The notes beneath the pieces were generated by a model. The model saw only the letters and a list, made by a program, of their open reading frames with translations. It was not told the DNA's origin and searched no databases. 64,000 bases of DNA from Apoda limacodes (taxonomy: Eukaryota > Arthropoda > Insecta > Lepidoptera > Limacodidae): assembly GCA_946406115.1 (NCBI GenBank), contig OX291543.1:32018815-32082814 (forward strand), in the 5' to 3' direction. Made by a program: the position numbers and the translations under genes. This document shows, in pieces, positions 1 to 12,651 of the stretch. Numbering within the stretch: the first letter of the stretch is position 1; each line of letters starts with the position of its first letter.

Positions 1-921
1 ATAAATTAAAAATTCCAAACACTAGGTAGCTGCTGTAAACCGTAGTGGAGCTCCCTCGACTGCCTTCCACCACCATCATCAAATCCTCCAGGTCTCCATT
101 AGGTTGTACTGTATCATCAGAACTACATATGCCAAGTTTCAACAAAATCGGTTTATTCGGTAATAAATCGGTATTTTTTTCAAATTTTTTTTTTAATTAA
201 TATATAAAATTTCACTTTTCAATTTAAACCTTTTTCCCTCTTTCTTTGTTAAGCTTTAGCGGAAATGTTAAGAATTCCGAAGCCAAATGCCAAGAAACGA
301 ATCCTTATAGTTTCATCAGGTCCGTCCGTATGTCATAACCTTATGATTTCACCATAATTGGTGTAATGGGTGTGGGCTCGATTCCCGCACAAGACAAACA
401 TTTGTGTGATGAACGTGTAAGAGACTGGGGTGTCTCCTGTGTATAATATGTATGTTATTACAATAAAAGAATAGACTTAAATCACAAGTGTCACCTTCGA
501 AGTGGTACTTTGTCACCACTTCTATCAGCGCAGTTTTCGTGGACTGTTTTACACGTGCACTGTAATGAATCTAGTCCTGTGTTGGTGGATCTACAAAGTT
601 GTTTGTCTGAAGCTTTTCTTATATTTTTTATGTATGTTCGAACCATCTAGAGTAATAAAATTTTAATACAAATAAGTCATAGACATTTAAGTACTGATCC
701 AATTCGCCCCAAAAGACATAATTCTATTCGCCCTATATCAAAGGTCTTTGAAAACATGTCATGAAAAACAACATCTATATACCTATAAAAAATCATCTGT
801 AGCTTTGTTTGAAGTCGGTTAAACACCTTATTTTATCATAGCTTATATAGGGTATAAGTTATTCTAATAGGCATAAATCCTAAATATAATAAATTCATAA
901 CTCCAATAGGTACTACTTTTT
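1..921. other. Intergenic flank downstream of GST A
   Basis: AT-rich DNA with no coding region that I can support. It holds a SINE fragment (about 345-480) and the 3' flank of the first GST gene, in which no clear polyadenylation signal was found on the minus strand. Confidence 0.6.
345..480 (+). repeat. tRNA-derived SINE fragment
   Basis: It contains a tRNA B-box-like core (gctcgattcccgcac, near 376-390), followed by 'aagacaaacatttgtgtgatgaacgtg'-like sequence. The same core and tail occur in reverse complement at 14785-14990, 46475-46640 and 51482-51740, so this is a partial copy of that family in the opposite orientation. Confidence 0.6.
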
Positions 922-3900
922 TTAATATATCCATTTTTTTGGCGATTTATCACTATAAGCTTTGACTTTAGGGATGGCATAGACAGTGTCAAAGAGCCTT
1001 TTGAAGCTGGGGTATTTGGAGTCAAGGTCTGGTATCCTCAGCATACTTCTGACGTACTCGTACATGCCCGCGAAATGAAAGTCAGCCCAAGTCAACTGGA
1101 AAGAGACAATATCTATTGTACAATTTTTAGGTGTTATCGGTAATAAACGGAAATTTGAGGTTTTTTTTTATGTTCCTGTAACCTGCAAGAGTTTGCCTGC
1201 AAAATAGACATTTGAGCTAATGAAATTTACCTATTTTAACATGTTTTCCTCACTTTAGCGCAAAAGTTGACTACGCACCCGTGGTGAGAATAATATAAGT
1301 GAGCTTTATTGCGTTATGGTGAGTTATTGACTTTATCTGTAGAAATTGTCATGTTAGTGTCTTAATATATAAAATTATAAAAACATCTGTACAAAACCTA
1401 CCTTAACTCCTAAGTAGATAGGTACCAACACCCCTAGTAGATAAACTATTTTATTCAATAAATAGGTAATAAAATCGTTCATAGATAATATTTCTCTTTA
1501 TAAACAGAAATATGAGGTTTTTTCAAGTTAAATTACACGTTAGCCTAAATTTAACTCAGTGGTGGTTCAAGGGTTTCGATTTCACCGTGTGCGCCGCGTG
1601 GCAGAGGTTCAAACCCAGCGTACCCATTGGTACCGATGAGTCTTTTTCTTAATTTCCCAAGCTGCCCCCCCCCCCCCTAGGTGCCCATAACCTGAAGGAA
1701 TTTGCTCAAAATGAACATGTTCACTATATTAAAATAACATTTTCTATCAGGTCTGCCCCCCCCCCCTAGCCAAGCCTGCCCCCCCCAAATCCAAAAGCTG
1801 GCTACGCCCATGCCTGCATACGTCAGAAAAATAAGACGTATGTTAAAGTCCACAATCCGCACTGGGCCTGCGTGTGGACTATGGTCTAAATCGCCCTCGG
1901 TGAGGGTAGGCCGTGCCCAAACAGCGTACACAGCGTATGCAGCTGATAAAGAGTAATAATTTTATGTAAACTTAGTTATTACCGCATCAAGTGTATATTT
2001 ATCCAGTATTGTATAGAATAAAAATATCATCATGTATAAAAGAAAAAGCTTATTTTGGACTCATGTTTTTGAGATTTTACGGTCCGAGTAATTTTTCAAC
2101 TAAAATTATAAATTAACAGACAACTCATACAAAATAGGTATTGAACATAAAAGCACTTGACACTATCCATTCATAATACTAAAACTATAATTACTTAAAA
2201 ATATACACTATGTATTTGTAAAAAGGTCAACAGAATAAATTTATAAGATGACAATGTTTTAATTTATTTCTCACTATAAACAATTTTCAAAGTGTGTGAG
2301 CCGCGCACATTTACGTGTGAGTTAGTTTGCGGCACGGCCACCGGGAGGCCACAGCTCTTCAGGTAAAAACGTTAGTACCTAAGTGAAACTAGAGATTGGT
2401 ATCCTAGCTGCTAGTTTTTTTAACGAGTTTTGGAATAATGTATTACCTTTCCCAGAGCAAGATGTCCTTTATTTTTTAATATAATTTCATTTAACTTCTC
2501 GAGGGCTTGCGGGTAGTAGTTTTTACAGAATTCCTCGTACTTCTTATCTGCTAGTGCCTTGTCTGGTTCGTAGTGTACAAGAGCTGATTCTGTAACAATC
2601 AATTTGAATATTAGTTACTCAGACGTGCGCGTTTCATATATTGTATTATGTAGGCGTTCCAATATTTTAAAAGCGTTATTAAATTAGTAAAGGATCATGT
2701 ATGACGCCATGTAGATTAGGAACGTTTGTAGTTTCGTCATGTCATTCCATCCGTCCTTATGTCAGAGCCCTTGTTTCTGATTTGTGGTCATAGGCTATAT
2801 ATATAACCTACTAAAAAAATATACTTCAACATAAAAAATATGATCATTACACAATAACACATGTATTCTTGTCCGTAAAATACTTAATAAAGAACTTCTC
2901 AAGCAGATATCTATATGAAAATAAAAAATAAAAATATAACGAGATTATTACTATGACGTGCTCATTATATCTGCACTCGCCACCGATAACTAACTATGGA
3001 GAGAAAAGTATCGAATAAAAAGGAGTAAAAATGTATAATACATTACCGAAGAAAATAACAGAAACTAAGTCACTAGCAATCTTTAAAAGAAAATTAAAAT
3101 GTCATATTTTAAACAGTTTTAATAAATAGGAGACTAATGTCCAATATAAACTCAGCCTTACGATAATTACTTCGACCTTGTCTACGCATACACAACGAGC
3201 TTTACTAATGAGCCATATAATTATTTAGAATAAAGTATAAATTGTTAACTTGTCTACCCTCAATTAACTTAAGTTTAAGCTCATTTAAAGATAACCTTTA
3301 GTTTTCACAATAGTTAGTGTCTATTTCTCGATCTAAGTGATTTTTAATCTTTGAGAAATAAATATATATCTAAAACCTCACCTCCTTTGGCAGTTGTTGA
3401 TTATTATCTATAAGAAGTAATTCAGAATTGGACAATGTTTCGCATGAATAGGTGTGTCAGTGCAGTAAGTGATACAATCTTGTTTCTCTTTTCCTTTATC
3501 TCTAATACACACAGCCTGTAAAGGATATACGTGACCGCATCAATGTCAGTCATTCTGTTTTCTCCCATGTCCCAGGTCCCCATACCGAAGTGCTTATCAA
3601 AAATATGTCTGTTTTATCATTACTAACTTGCTCTGATGTCATTTAGAAACTCGACGTTCTGGTCGATCTCGAAGTCTTCCTCTAGGTTGGCTCCAGCCAA
3701 GCCGTACTTTTTGCCCAAAAACCGGGCGATAGGAACGTTTTGGGCCTGTTGTTTACCGTCGATCACTAGCATGGGCAGCTGCCCGTACTTGGTTTCTGAA
3801 AATCATATAAAGTCAGATACATTATGTTTTATGTTTTAAATTTCACTCTAAGTATAGGTAGGTACCTCGGGCTACAATCAGTTTGCGTTACCAGTGATAA

Positions 3901-6852
3901 GCAAATCAATCTCCACGGCAAAATCGTGTCGTGTCACTCGACGGTAAAATATGAAATCGTTCACCCAGTGGTACGCCACTAAGAATCTTTTTAAGAAGGA
4001 AAACTGTCATATCCCTCCGATTGTAAATAGCTATCTACGCCACTGACTTAACTCAACATATATTAAAACTTGTGCCTTTCATATTAAGTGTTCCTAAACT
4101 TGCTGAATGAATTGTTGGATGTAAATGTTGTAATTAATCCTGAATTAATAAGCTTCTAGTCCGATTCCACCATCGATAAGGATTCCACTCACAAACTAAC
4201 ATTCAAACCTACTGTGTGCTCTGTATAGCCACATCTCAGGCTTGCACAAACGACGATTATGGGCAATATCGCAACAGCCTTGTAACTGACTTTTGAACAT
4301 GACTCACATGTCTGAATAGAATCGATTATAAAATAACGCATCATACAATTGAACATCCAAACAGGTGTGCATCCGTCAGCCAATAAAACATACATGTTTG
4401 TCCAATGACCTTGATCGGATGTAGTTAGATAATATTTGGATACAGGCGTATTAAGGGGGGAGGTGTCGGGTATTCAAAACACTCCCTCTAAGCCTCTAAA
4501 ATAAATAAGAACATCCCGTCAACTCTTCTTTCATCCCTTTCTTCATTGACTTCAAAGATTAGATGCAGGAAGCAAGACAACGAGTTTGAAGAAAATATCA
4601 AAATACAATAAATCGAACTCATAACAAAATAACGAGTCGCTTACATACGTACCTATAGTCTACTACGCCACAGCCGCTACAAAAGAACATGTAACCTAAT
4701 AATCGTTCCTTGTATGGGATACCCTAATATTCTGTATAGACCGAAAGAAAAAATTCAGCCTTCTACCTATTAAGTTTTAAGTGATAGTATAATGATAGAC
4801 AGCGTAGGCTTAGTAATAGGTTCCCTTTGGTACGGAAACCTTAGAACGTGTTGCTAAGAAACCTAAGCCGAGTCATGTTTTTGACGATAGCTATGTATAA
4901 GTTCTACGCTTGTAGTCGTTGATAAGTTAAAAAACTGATAATTTTGATAGGTCATGATAAAAAACAACTTCGTTATCATCGACCTGATACTAGGGGCGTT
5001 TTGTAGACAAGCATTATTCGCATTGAATGCGCTCAATGCTCTCTATGCGCATATTCGATTGTTCTGTTGACCAAAAATGAATGCGTTATGACGTTCGTTC
5101 CGGACCGCACTCAACGCATTGGCTGCACATGCTTGGAAGGTAGAACAGTGGATGCGCTGTCAAAATAATGAACGGCCATATTGTTTGTTTACATTTGGTG
5201 AACAGAACGATTTCAATGCCTATGCGATGACATAGCTCTCAATGCCGTCAATAGAACGCACCTACTATCAGCCTGATAGATAACAGAGCTTGTGTCTAGT
5301 TATAGGGGGTATGATAAAAGTAAACAGAATGAGTTTAAATATATTTTAACAACACTTGTTATCTACTTAGATGTCGCCAGCCCCGTAGCAACAGTGTCAT
5401 AAAAAACATTGTTATTGCGCAATATTAGTTTCAGTAAATATTAGTAATCGTGGTAATGTTAGTGCGTAATAAATAGCGCGACAATGTAATACCGTCCTGC
5501 CCCCTTATTAAAGTCAGTAAAAACCATCTGTTTCCGAGGAGACTGTGACACGCATTGTCCATTTATTTCACGTTTTAATGAAGAACTGTATAGAATAACG
5601 ATTTTATCAGCAATGTAGGTCATAACCATCAACTTATTTTACAAATGTTTTGCATGTCACAGTCATCTCGGAACCAGATAGTTTTTACTGACTTGAATAA
5701 GGCGGCAGAACTGAACTAAAATGGGAAACTATTAATTAACAAAACACATAAATAAACCTACAAAAACCGACCAAGTGCAAGTCGGACTCTCACACCGAGG
5801 GTTTCGTACGTTCTACTATTTACGTAATATACAATTACAAACAAAGACAATAGTGTGCCGTTAAGAGGTCACCCATCCGATTACTTACCTAACCCGACGT
5901 TGCTTAACTTTGAATATCGTTTCCTAGAATATGTTACTGTTTTTCTTAATAATAACTAGATGGCGCTGTAACGGTAATTTATGATGGTAATGGCTCGGGC
6001 CCGTCGCATACTTCGTTTACAACGAAGATGTGATTCTTGTAAAGGGACCACTTACAATTTTTTACTTTATTAACTTTTTATCAGTTGTTAGATAATCTCC
6101 CATTACAACACATATTCTGTAATAATTTAAGGCTTCTAACTATTTCGGTCTAAAACATAGACCCCTTTAATGGTCGGACAGACAGACAGACAGCGTGGGC
6201 TTTATAATAGGGCTCCGTTGGCGGAACCCTAAAAAGAACAATACCACGGTTCACGTGCGTATAGCGTGTACACTTCCTGCACAGTGCCTACTTTTACTTT
6301 TAAACTTTTTACTTTGCTTTCTACAAAGATGGCAGCGAAATCATGTTTATAGAGGCGAAATTATCACGCACTGCCAACCCTTTAAAAATCTGAGTAATAC
6401 CTTCCTTCTTGAAGAACCCCATAAATAAATTTGAGAGTGAATAAGCCGGTAGAAAATAGTATATTTTTTTGAGCATGGATGTAAGGGACGTATGCGTGCG
6501 CTCTAAAGGTGCTCTCTGTATCTATATATTCTGTGCATTTACTTCTTACAATCAAAGAATTACATAATCATATCAGTACGTAAAAAAACTGCTATACGAT
6601 TGAATAACGAGGAGTAGAAAGAAATATTAAACGTGCAAGGGAGGAGACAGGATAGACAACGAGGCAAGCTTTTGAAAATGAAAGTGTTTCTAAGTGAATG
6701 AAGTCCAGAGCGTACTTACTCGGTTTGAGGTCTGGCCACTGCTCGAGGGCTACCTGTGTATCTTCCCAAGGTTCACCTCCGTAAGCCAGCAGCAGCCGGT
6801 TGCCTTCACCAAGGCCTTTGATATCGAAGTAAATATATTCCATTTTCGGCAT
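922..6852 (-). CDS. GSTS: Sigma-class glutathione S-transferase, gene A (4 coding exons)
   Basis: Coding exons on the minus strand are 6852..6720, 3795..3628, 2589..2447 and 1095..922, giving 205 residues with GT-AG introns in phases 1, 1 and 0. The product is a cytosolic enzyme that conjugates glutathione to electrophiles. The N-terminal thioredoxin-like domain (about residues 1-77) carries the expected sigma-class Tyr8, Leu14, Trp39, Lys43, Gln50 and Gln63. The all-helical C-terminal domain includes the T-W-A-D N-capping box at the start of exon 4 (residues 150-153). Two residues differ from genes B and C: Leu51 replaces Met51, and Asn64 replaces the glutathione-contacting Ser64. The protein ends in a longer, basic and aromatic tail (KKWIY). 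An acceptor AG lies 4 nt before the ATG, so an unseen non-coding first exon probably exists upstream. Met4 is an alternative start but would remove part of strand beta-1. The reading frame is intact, and the class assignment is by motif recognition. Confidence 0.9.
1550..1945 (+). repeat. tRNA-derived SINE in GST A intron 3
   Basis: This begins with tRNA-like sequence (a B-box-like 'aggttcaaacccagc' near 1606). It then runs through C-homopolymer tracts near 1667-1677 and 1756-1767 and ends with 'cacaatccgcactgggcc' and 'gtgtggactatgg'-type sequence. The same body occurs at about 45855-46180, next to GST C, so the two are copies of one dispersed family. The C tracts are specific to this copy. 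Confidence 0.65.
5496..5709. mobile_element. Short fold-back element (MITE-like) in GST A intron 1
   Basis: Two arms of about 54 bp, 5497-5551 and 5655-5709, are imperfect inverted repeats around a 100-bp centre. They share the cores cttatt, agtcagtaaaaac, atctg and ttccgag, then gactgtgac. No open reading frame is present. The exact ends and any target duplication are not clear. It lies in intron 1 of GST A. Confidence 0.6.
5765..6235 (+). repeat. Lepidopteran dispersed repeat with (gaca)n
   Basis: It starts with a 'gaccaagtgcaagtcggact' motif and 'cgagggtttcgtac', and ends with tandem gaca units (6176-6193) and 'gggctccgttggcggaaccc'. These two terminal motifs bracket a repeat family seen repeatedly in this window, for example at 26485-26930. 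It is non-coding. Confidence 0.55.
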
Positions 6853-7120
6853 TATTCTGTCAAAATTTAAAATATATGTTAACTGATTTTCATAAGAAAA
6901 GACACGCAGCCGCCCTCGCCCAAGGTAAGAGTAGGCTGGTGCCCCAACAACAAACTGTACCTTCAATATGGGTCTGTGAACTGTACCTATGTTAAATCAA
7001 TCTATAAATCTTTGTTGTAAATACATAAAAAAGACCATAGAGAATTTTCTGACTGCTCGCATAATGCTAGAACTATCCTACGGTTAGGATGATGTCACAC
7101 AGTGACATATTAGTAATCTG

Positions 7121-7163
7121 TTAACCACACTGACCTCTAATTAGTATTAGAGGTCAGTGGTTA
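7121..7163. repeat. Near-perfect palindrome edged by TTAA/TTA
   Basis: The arms ttaaccac(a)ctgacctctaat (7121-7141) and attagaggtcagtggtta (7146-7163) are inverted copies separated by four bases. The right arm recurs as a 19-mer at 62852-62870, where it ends in a full TTAA. It is probably a remnant terminus of a DNA transposon. Confidence 0.55.
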
Positions 7164-9739
7164 GCCATGCCGAAACCACAGTCAACAAACGGCCGAGTTA
7201 AGTATAGAATGACAATTATTGCGAATATGTAAGAAACTTGTGACCTTTTTTTTTTTTTCAGCAGCAGTTTTCAGACACAATTTTTAACTTTTGAAGCCAT
7301 ATTAATCCAACCAATATTTTATCATACAAACTGCATTACAATTTCGCTACACAAAACGTTACTTTAATTCAGCGCTATTTATAAAAAGCGCAAACGGCAT
7401 CCATAAAATGCCAAGGGATAATTAAATAATCAAAGTTTCTATTAAATTGTATAAATTTACAAAATAAACAAAAACTGGTTGGTTATGAAATTAATAACAG
7501 GTACCTACAGTGGCATATCATGAACGAGTACCTACCTACATAGGTATGCTTCGAAGGTCATTGCGTGACAATGATAAACAGCAACGTTTTGCAAAATGTT
7601 AACTTGAGTAAGTTAATAACCATCCAGTTGTTCAAAACATATTAATGTAATATAGAGACAACGAAGGTAAAATTTTATGGAAAAAAATGGGAGGTTAAAC
7701 AATTTAATTTAATAAATTTATCAGAAAACAAATTTGAATATAGATGAATGGCATATTCAAAAGGGTATTTCCTAATTTGAGGTACCTTTATTTTAAAAAA
7801 AATTTATACTCAGTCGTCTTCTACCTGCAGAAGCCCAAACTGTGTATGTTTTGAAAATACTTTTTAGATTTTTAGAAAATAAGTGTTTCTAAAAAAAAAT
7901 GTCAAAGGCAATACATTTTTTAGGCTGGCAATATTTCCATAAAAAAAAATTGTTTTTTTCTGTTATTCATTTGTCTGAATTGGTCTAAATCTTTTGTTTT
8001 ACGTTGTGTAATGGTGTATTTGTATGGTGTAAAATATTACGTTAAATATTTTTTTAAGGTAAAATTAGCGTTTTGTACCAATTTCTGAATATCATTTGTG
8101 TATAAAGGGATTTTTTCCTGTCCATAACAATTTTTTTTCATGTAAGATTTTTGTGTTGCAGAGAAGTAAATTACCAAAGTGTGTACCAAACAGCTATCCT
8201 ATACATCGATTTGGCGTTTTACAGGTAGGTACACCGACCACTATAGGTACTCATAGCGTTTAACGATGTGAACAGCTAAACGCATGGCTACTTCATGATG
8301 GAAACTATTTGTTTTCAGTTAAGTATATGACAGTGGTCGCAGTCTTATCAGCATATCAACTATAGACGATATTCTTTTATAACTTCAATACAGCGGTACA
8401 TTTAAATATGTCTTTTGTCCTGCCTGTGACCTAAGTTAACCCGTCTTTACTCCCCATTACTAGAAATACCTACAGAATATTAGAATGCTCACTCAACGCT
8501 CAGAAACCATTCCCCCAAACACATACGTCGCGTACCTAGATTGGAGTTCCAGGTATTTCGGAGACATAGTGATATATTCTGTAATAAAAAAGCTTAAAAA
8601 AGGCTCTAAATAAGGCTGTTACACACGGACGGACAAACAAACATGACATGAAAAAACTGGCTTCCGATTGTGCTTCTTGGTTGCGGGACCCAATAAAAAT
8701 AAACTACAACTACGAAGCAATCGCGGGCACGGCTAGCAACCAGTTTTACGTAAAAAATATGCATTTCATTTTTAAGATTATTAAAAGTATGGAAAACGGC
8801 ACTTACTTGAAATCGACGTAATGACTTAATGTTCAAGACTTTATTTTTGTAAATATTATATTTCTATAAATAGGTATTTCAGAAAAATACTAACCGTTTT
8901 CTTAGATCTAAACCACTACACCCGTTTACGGAAGCGAACTCAAAAATACACTGACGACACGGACGAACGACAGACCTGTGAAGCGTTGCGTTGCCGGCAG
9001 CTGGCTGTACACTTGGCCACGTGATATTTTTTTCCTCTATGCATTGGGCTGCCGGCCGTACATACCAGGCGAAATTGCCGTACTTTAAAAAAGTTGCAGT
9101 CCAAGTGTTTATTTATTATAGATTTTTCAATCAAGACTTATATATAACACTTCTTAAGTAAGTAGCTTTATTACCGGCTTTTTTGTCAAAAGTAGACGTT
9201 TCTATTTATTTGGCTATTATCTCAGAGGTTGGCTTTAATATTGTACAATTGGAATGCTTACTGCATTGCATATGCATGCATACTTTGCATCACTTTGGTG
9301 GTAAAGTTGCGTATTTAGTGGACTTTTTAGCAACTAGTATCTTTTTAGGGTTCCGTATCCGAAGGGTAAAAAACGGTTTTTCTTTTTAATTGTAACACCG
9401 CTAAATATCAACAATTTTGATTTTGCATCTTCTTTGCATTTTTATTATATATATATATATGTCTGCTATGTAATATGATATGTTATATGAATATATTTTT
9501 CTCGGGAGTTACTTTAAATCCGGTCACAGAATAATTGAAGACTTTTAACGTATCACATGGTGCTTCCCCCTATGCAATCTGAAAAACAATAGGCAATTGA
9601 AATACTTATTACATAAATATTGATTGTTTCTTTTCAGATCAAACTATTTACATTGTAAATTTTGTTTATTTAGTGTTTCAATACATAACATGTATTTATT
9701 AGTTGATACACTATAATTTTATGTTTTGTTTGTGATATT

Positions 9740-9885
9740 ACAAAGATTACCTATTGGACGCACGGAATAAAACAGTATTGTAATTAGTTTGTAAAGCTAG
9801 TTGTAGTTAATTTACTTGACGATTGGAAAGTGTTCTTAGTAACCCATTTGAATAAAAAGATTTTGATTTTGATTTTTTGAAAAGA
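9740..9885 (+). mobile_element. 3' end of a non-LTR retrotransposon
   Basis: Non-coding sequence with 'aataaaaagattttgatttt' (9851-9870), a short-motif tail (gattttgatttt) of the kind that terminates many insect LINEs. It is 5'-truncated, with no reverse transcriptase sequence next to it. Confidence 0.5.
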
Positions 9886-10515
9886 AAATGTTTCTTTGTT
9901 AGGAAATGAGTCTCCAGGAAGAACTATCTTCAATCGGTGTTTTGTCATCTATTTTACCCTGTCCGTCTCTCTTTGTTTCAGAATGGAACCATTTATTTTA
10001 TTTCATTATGATAAACAAATTGGCTATGCGTTTATTTGAGTCCATAAAACAGGGTCTTTTCTGATAGTACCTTCTGATAATTCTGCAGAGATACGTCAAA
10101 ATGTCATGAAAACTTTTTATAAATATCACTGCACTACAAGAACTAATTGGAAATTTAAATTAAAACGATATATAATAAAATTTAGCTCTATTTGAATGAA
10201 TAAAATAATAAACTAAAACAACTCAAAATTGTTGCAATACATACAGATTGCTGTATTTGAGGGTACGGTAGGCCACTCTGCCGTGTGCGGTACATTAGTG
10301 GTTACTTAGATTCTCTTTTGACCCGTTTGCCGTACGATACGGCAATTGCCGTACTTTTGGCATCGCTACAGACACAAGAAACCCGAAACATTATTACCAT
10401 GGTATAGAAACCTACTGATCATTACATAATTGCTTTATCACAGCCTATAAACATTTATTTCATTAATACAGTCGATCATCGCGTTTGATGTTAAGTAAAC
10501 AAAAATCCGACAGTG

Positions 10516-11056
10516 TCTAGAGTCGTCAAACAGCAGCCCGCGGGCCGCAGGTTATTCGCAATCTGATGCGGCCCGCGACCAATAACCTCATTTTATAAGA
10601 CCTTAGTTATGTCCTCATAATCCTGTTTCTATAACAAAGGATAGTTTTATCTCGATCAAGATTTCCCAAGGAAATGAATTTTTTCGCAGATAAAACAAGA
10701 AACTATTCCATCACGTCTTAACCGAGTATTCAATTAGCTTGAGCTCTGAGGAGAAGGTGAAATATCAGATATTTTTGCAGGGCAATATTTCATCACATCG
10801 CAGGTGCAATACAGTAACTTTATTTCTGGCACAGGGTTATCTGGAGGTTAATAATTAATAACATAATAAATACTTTTTGTACCGGAAAGTAGAGTTTCCA
10901 TAGGAAACCAACGGCTAGTAAAATAAACAAGTTAATAATATATTCCTAATGAATTGATAAAAAACATAGACCAGGCTAAACCAAATATGCGGCACTAGGT
11001 GCTACCCCACATGGGCTCTATTGGCCCTTGACCAAAAAAGTTTGACGACCACTGGT
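10516..11056. mobile_element. Possible hAT-like non-autonomous element
   Basis: The left side reads agagtcgtcaaac followed by GC-rich 'gcagcccgcgggccgcagg'. The right side, read on the minus strand, gives ccagtggtcgtcaaac. Ends of the cagtggtcgtcaaact type, with a GGCCCGC-rich subterminal part, are typical of hAT elements. The flanks gtctaga and gtctaac resemble but do not exactly match an 8-bp target duplication, so the borders are uncertain. No transposase was seen. Confidence 0.4.
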
Positions 11057-11994
11057 CTAACAAATCATGGCGTCGCGAAAAAACGTATTATCTACTGGCT
11101 GAACAGAATATACATGTGCCTAGACCTACATAATATGAAGACATAGGCTAGTGGGGCTCGCTTGCCCTCGTCTCGCCGCACGTCTCATCTCATGATTGTT
11201 CTATTCGACGCGACGCCTTCGATGACCGACTGTATGAATAAAATGTATATTGAGGTTGTGATGTCATGTTGCGATAAACGTAAATGATAGGGGCACAACA
11301 TACTAAGTGTTGTAAGGTTATTTATCTTTACATACTAATAAATATTTCATTAGGATGAAAAATGATTTTCTAGTAAATTATTTATTCTTTCTTATCTTAG
11401 GCTAAAAGTGCCTTGCTGTTTCTCTTGCAGAAAAAACTACTATTATTTTTTGAACCCCTTAATTTATTAATACGATAAAATCGTGTATACAAAAACTGGA
11501 ACTTCTTAAAATTTCCTCGAAAAAAGCCGAGGTATATTATTTGTGTATGTCCAATACTTTATAATCCGACATTGAAAAGCAATTTTTTTTCATATTTTGC
11601 CATCGATATACTAGTTTTGTTTCTGTTTACTCCAAAATCGTTTAAATATATTTATCTCGTGATATATGACACTATCTAGAGAAAGAAAGGCTGACAGAGA
11701 TGGTGAGAATGAGCGAAAGAGGAGGGGAGAGAAAATGAAAAGGGAAGATTGCATTATGCGACATGATGTGTATAGCAGGGCGGAACGTTGTTCGGGTTCA
11801 CTTGGTGAGTAATAATAGCGAATAGCCATCGGCCGATCATCATTGCACTTATTCTGGCAAAGCAAGGTTCTCGACAGAGTGATAAACAAACTCAATTTTA
11901 ACACTTATGACTGCCACTAACTTCGCCCTTATTGACAACCATAGGTTGGACATACTCGACATAGGTTGGACATACTACAGTAAATTTTAGATTT

Positions 11995-12123
11995 CTGAAG
12001 GGTCGGCAACGCGCGAGTGATGCCCCTGGTGTTGCAAGCGTCCATAGGCTACGGTGACCATCAGGCGGACCGTAGGCTTGTTTGCCACCTTAGTGGTATA
12101 AAAAAAAAAAAAAAAAAAAAAAA
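11995..12123 (+). repeat. Dispersed repeat with poly(A) tail
   Basis: It carries 'ggtcggcaacgcgcgagt', 'gcaagcgtccataggctacg', then 'gccaccttagtggtat' and a run of about 22 A (12101-12123). A second copy lies at 51283-51385. The A-tail suggests retroposition. Confidence 0.6.
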
Positions 12124-12217
12124 GACATAGGTTGGACTCGACATAGCGTTTTTACAGAAGATATGCCGAAGTTTGCGCTCCGTAGAAGTGCAGGATGAAC
12201 TTTGACCTAATAATCTG

Positions 12218-12430
12218 ATGGTTATCATGTCCCTTGGGCCCCAGGCCTACAAAGTCACGGCGACAAAGACTGCGACAAACTGGGACAGATTTCAAAAAGC
12301 TCTTAAAAGATTCAGCTTACCACAAATAGATCTCATCCCCGCTCTCATTATGTCTCTAATATTGAAGTGGTCATCGAATCTGTCACCCACTAGTGACTCG
12401 CAAGCTACTGTTAGCAAGTGCATAAAATAA
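12218..12430 (+). other. Unidentified open frame, 70 codons
   Basis: The frame runs from an ATG to a stop with ordinary amino-acid composition (MVIMSLGPQAYKV at the start, KCIK at the end). No family was recognised. It sits just upstream of another unidentified open frame in a different frame (12490-12651). Both could be the remains of one gene or mobile element, or chance. Confidence 0.2.
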
Positions 12431-12489
12431 AAACCACTTTAGAGCTATTTCAGGGTATGGTGGAACAGCTTATAAATCTAACAGCTTAA

Positions 12490-12651
12490 AAACCCTTGTG
12501 CCAGTATTTATTGAACGCTTTCGCCACGTCGAAAAATGGCGCTCCTGTTAGTAAAGATGTGCTCCGTGAAATCCGTGATGCAGTGCTCCTGTTGCCCAAA
12601 GACCGAAATAACCTTGGTGAAGAGGTCTATAGTGTCTATGAAACTACGTAA
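12490..12651 (+). other. Unidentified exon-like open frame
   Basis: Fifty-three codons follow a stop. An AG acceptor-like site at 12103-12104+400 (that is, 12503-12504) lies inside the frame. The peptide from there looks protein-like, with a central LREIRDAVLLLPKDRNNL segment predicted to be an amphipathic helix followed by an acidic turn, and ends at TAA 12649-12651. I do not recognise the family. It may be a decayed exon. Confidence 0.25.

Noticed and set aside
1667..1800. Poly-C tracts as a structured regulatory element
   Set aside because: They lie within a SINE copy and look like homopolymer expansion. No paired G tract was seen.
3636..3839. Plus-strand open frames over GST exons (also 15361..15594, 17546..17761, 20347..20610, and 49127..49387 over the gag remnant)
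   Set aside because: They are antisense or frame shadows of recognised exons or retroelement frames, with no family similarity of their own.
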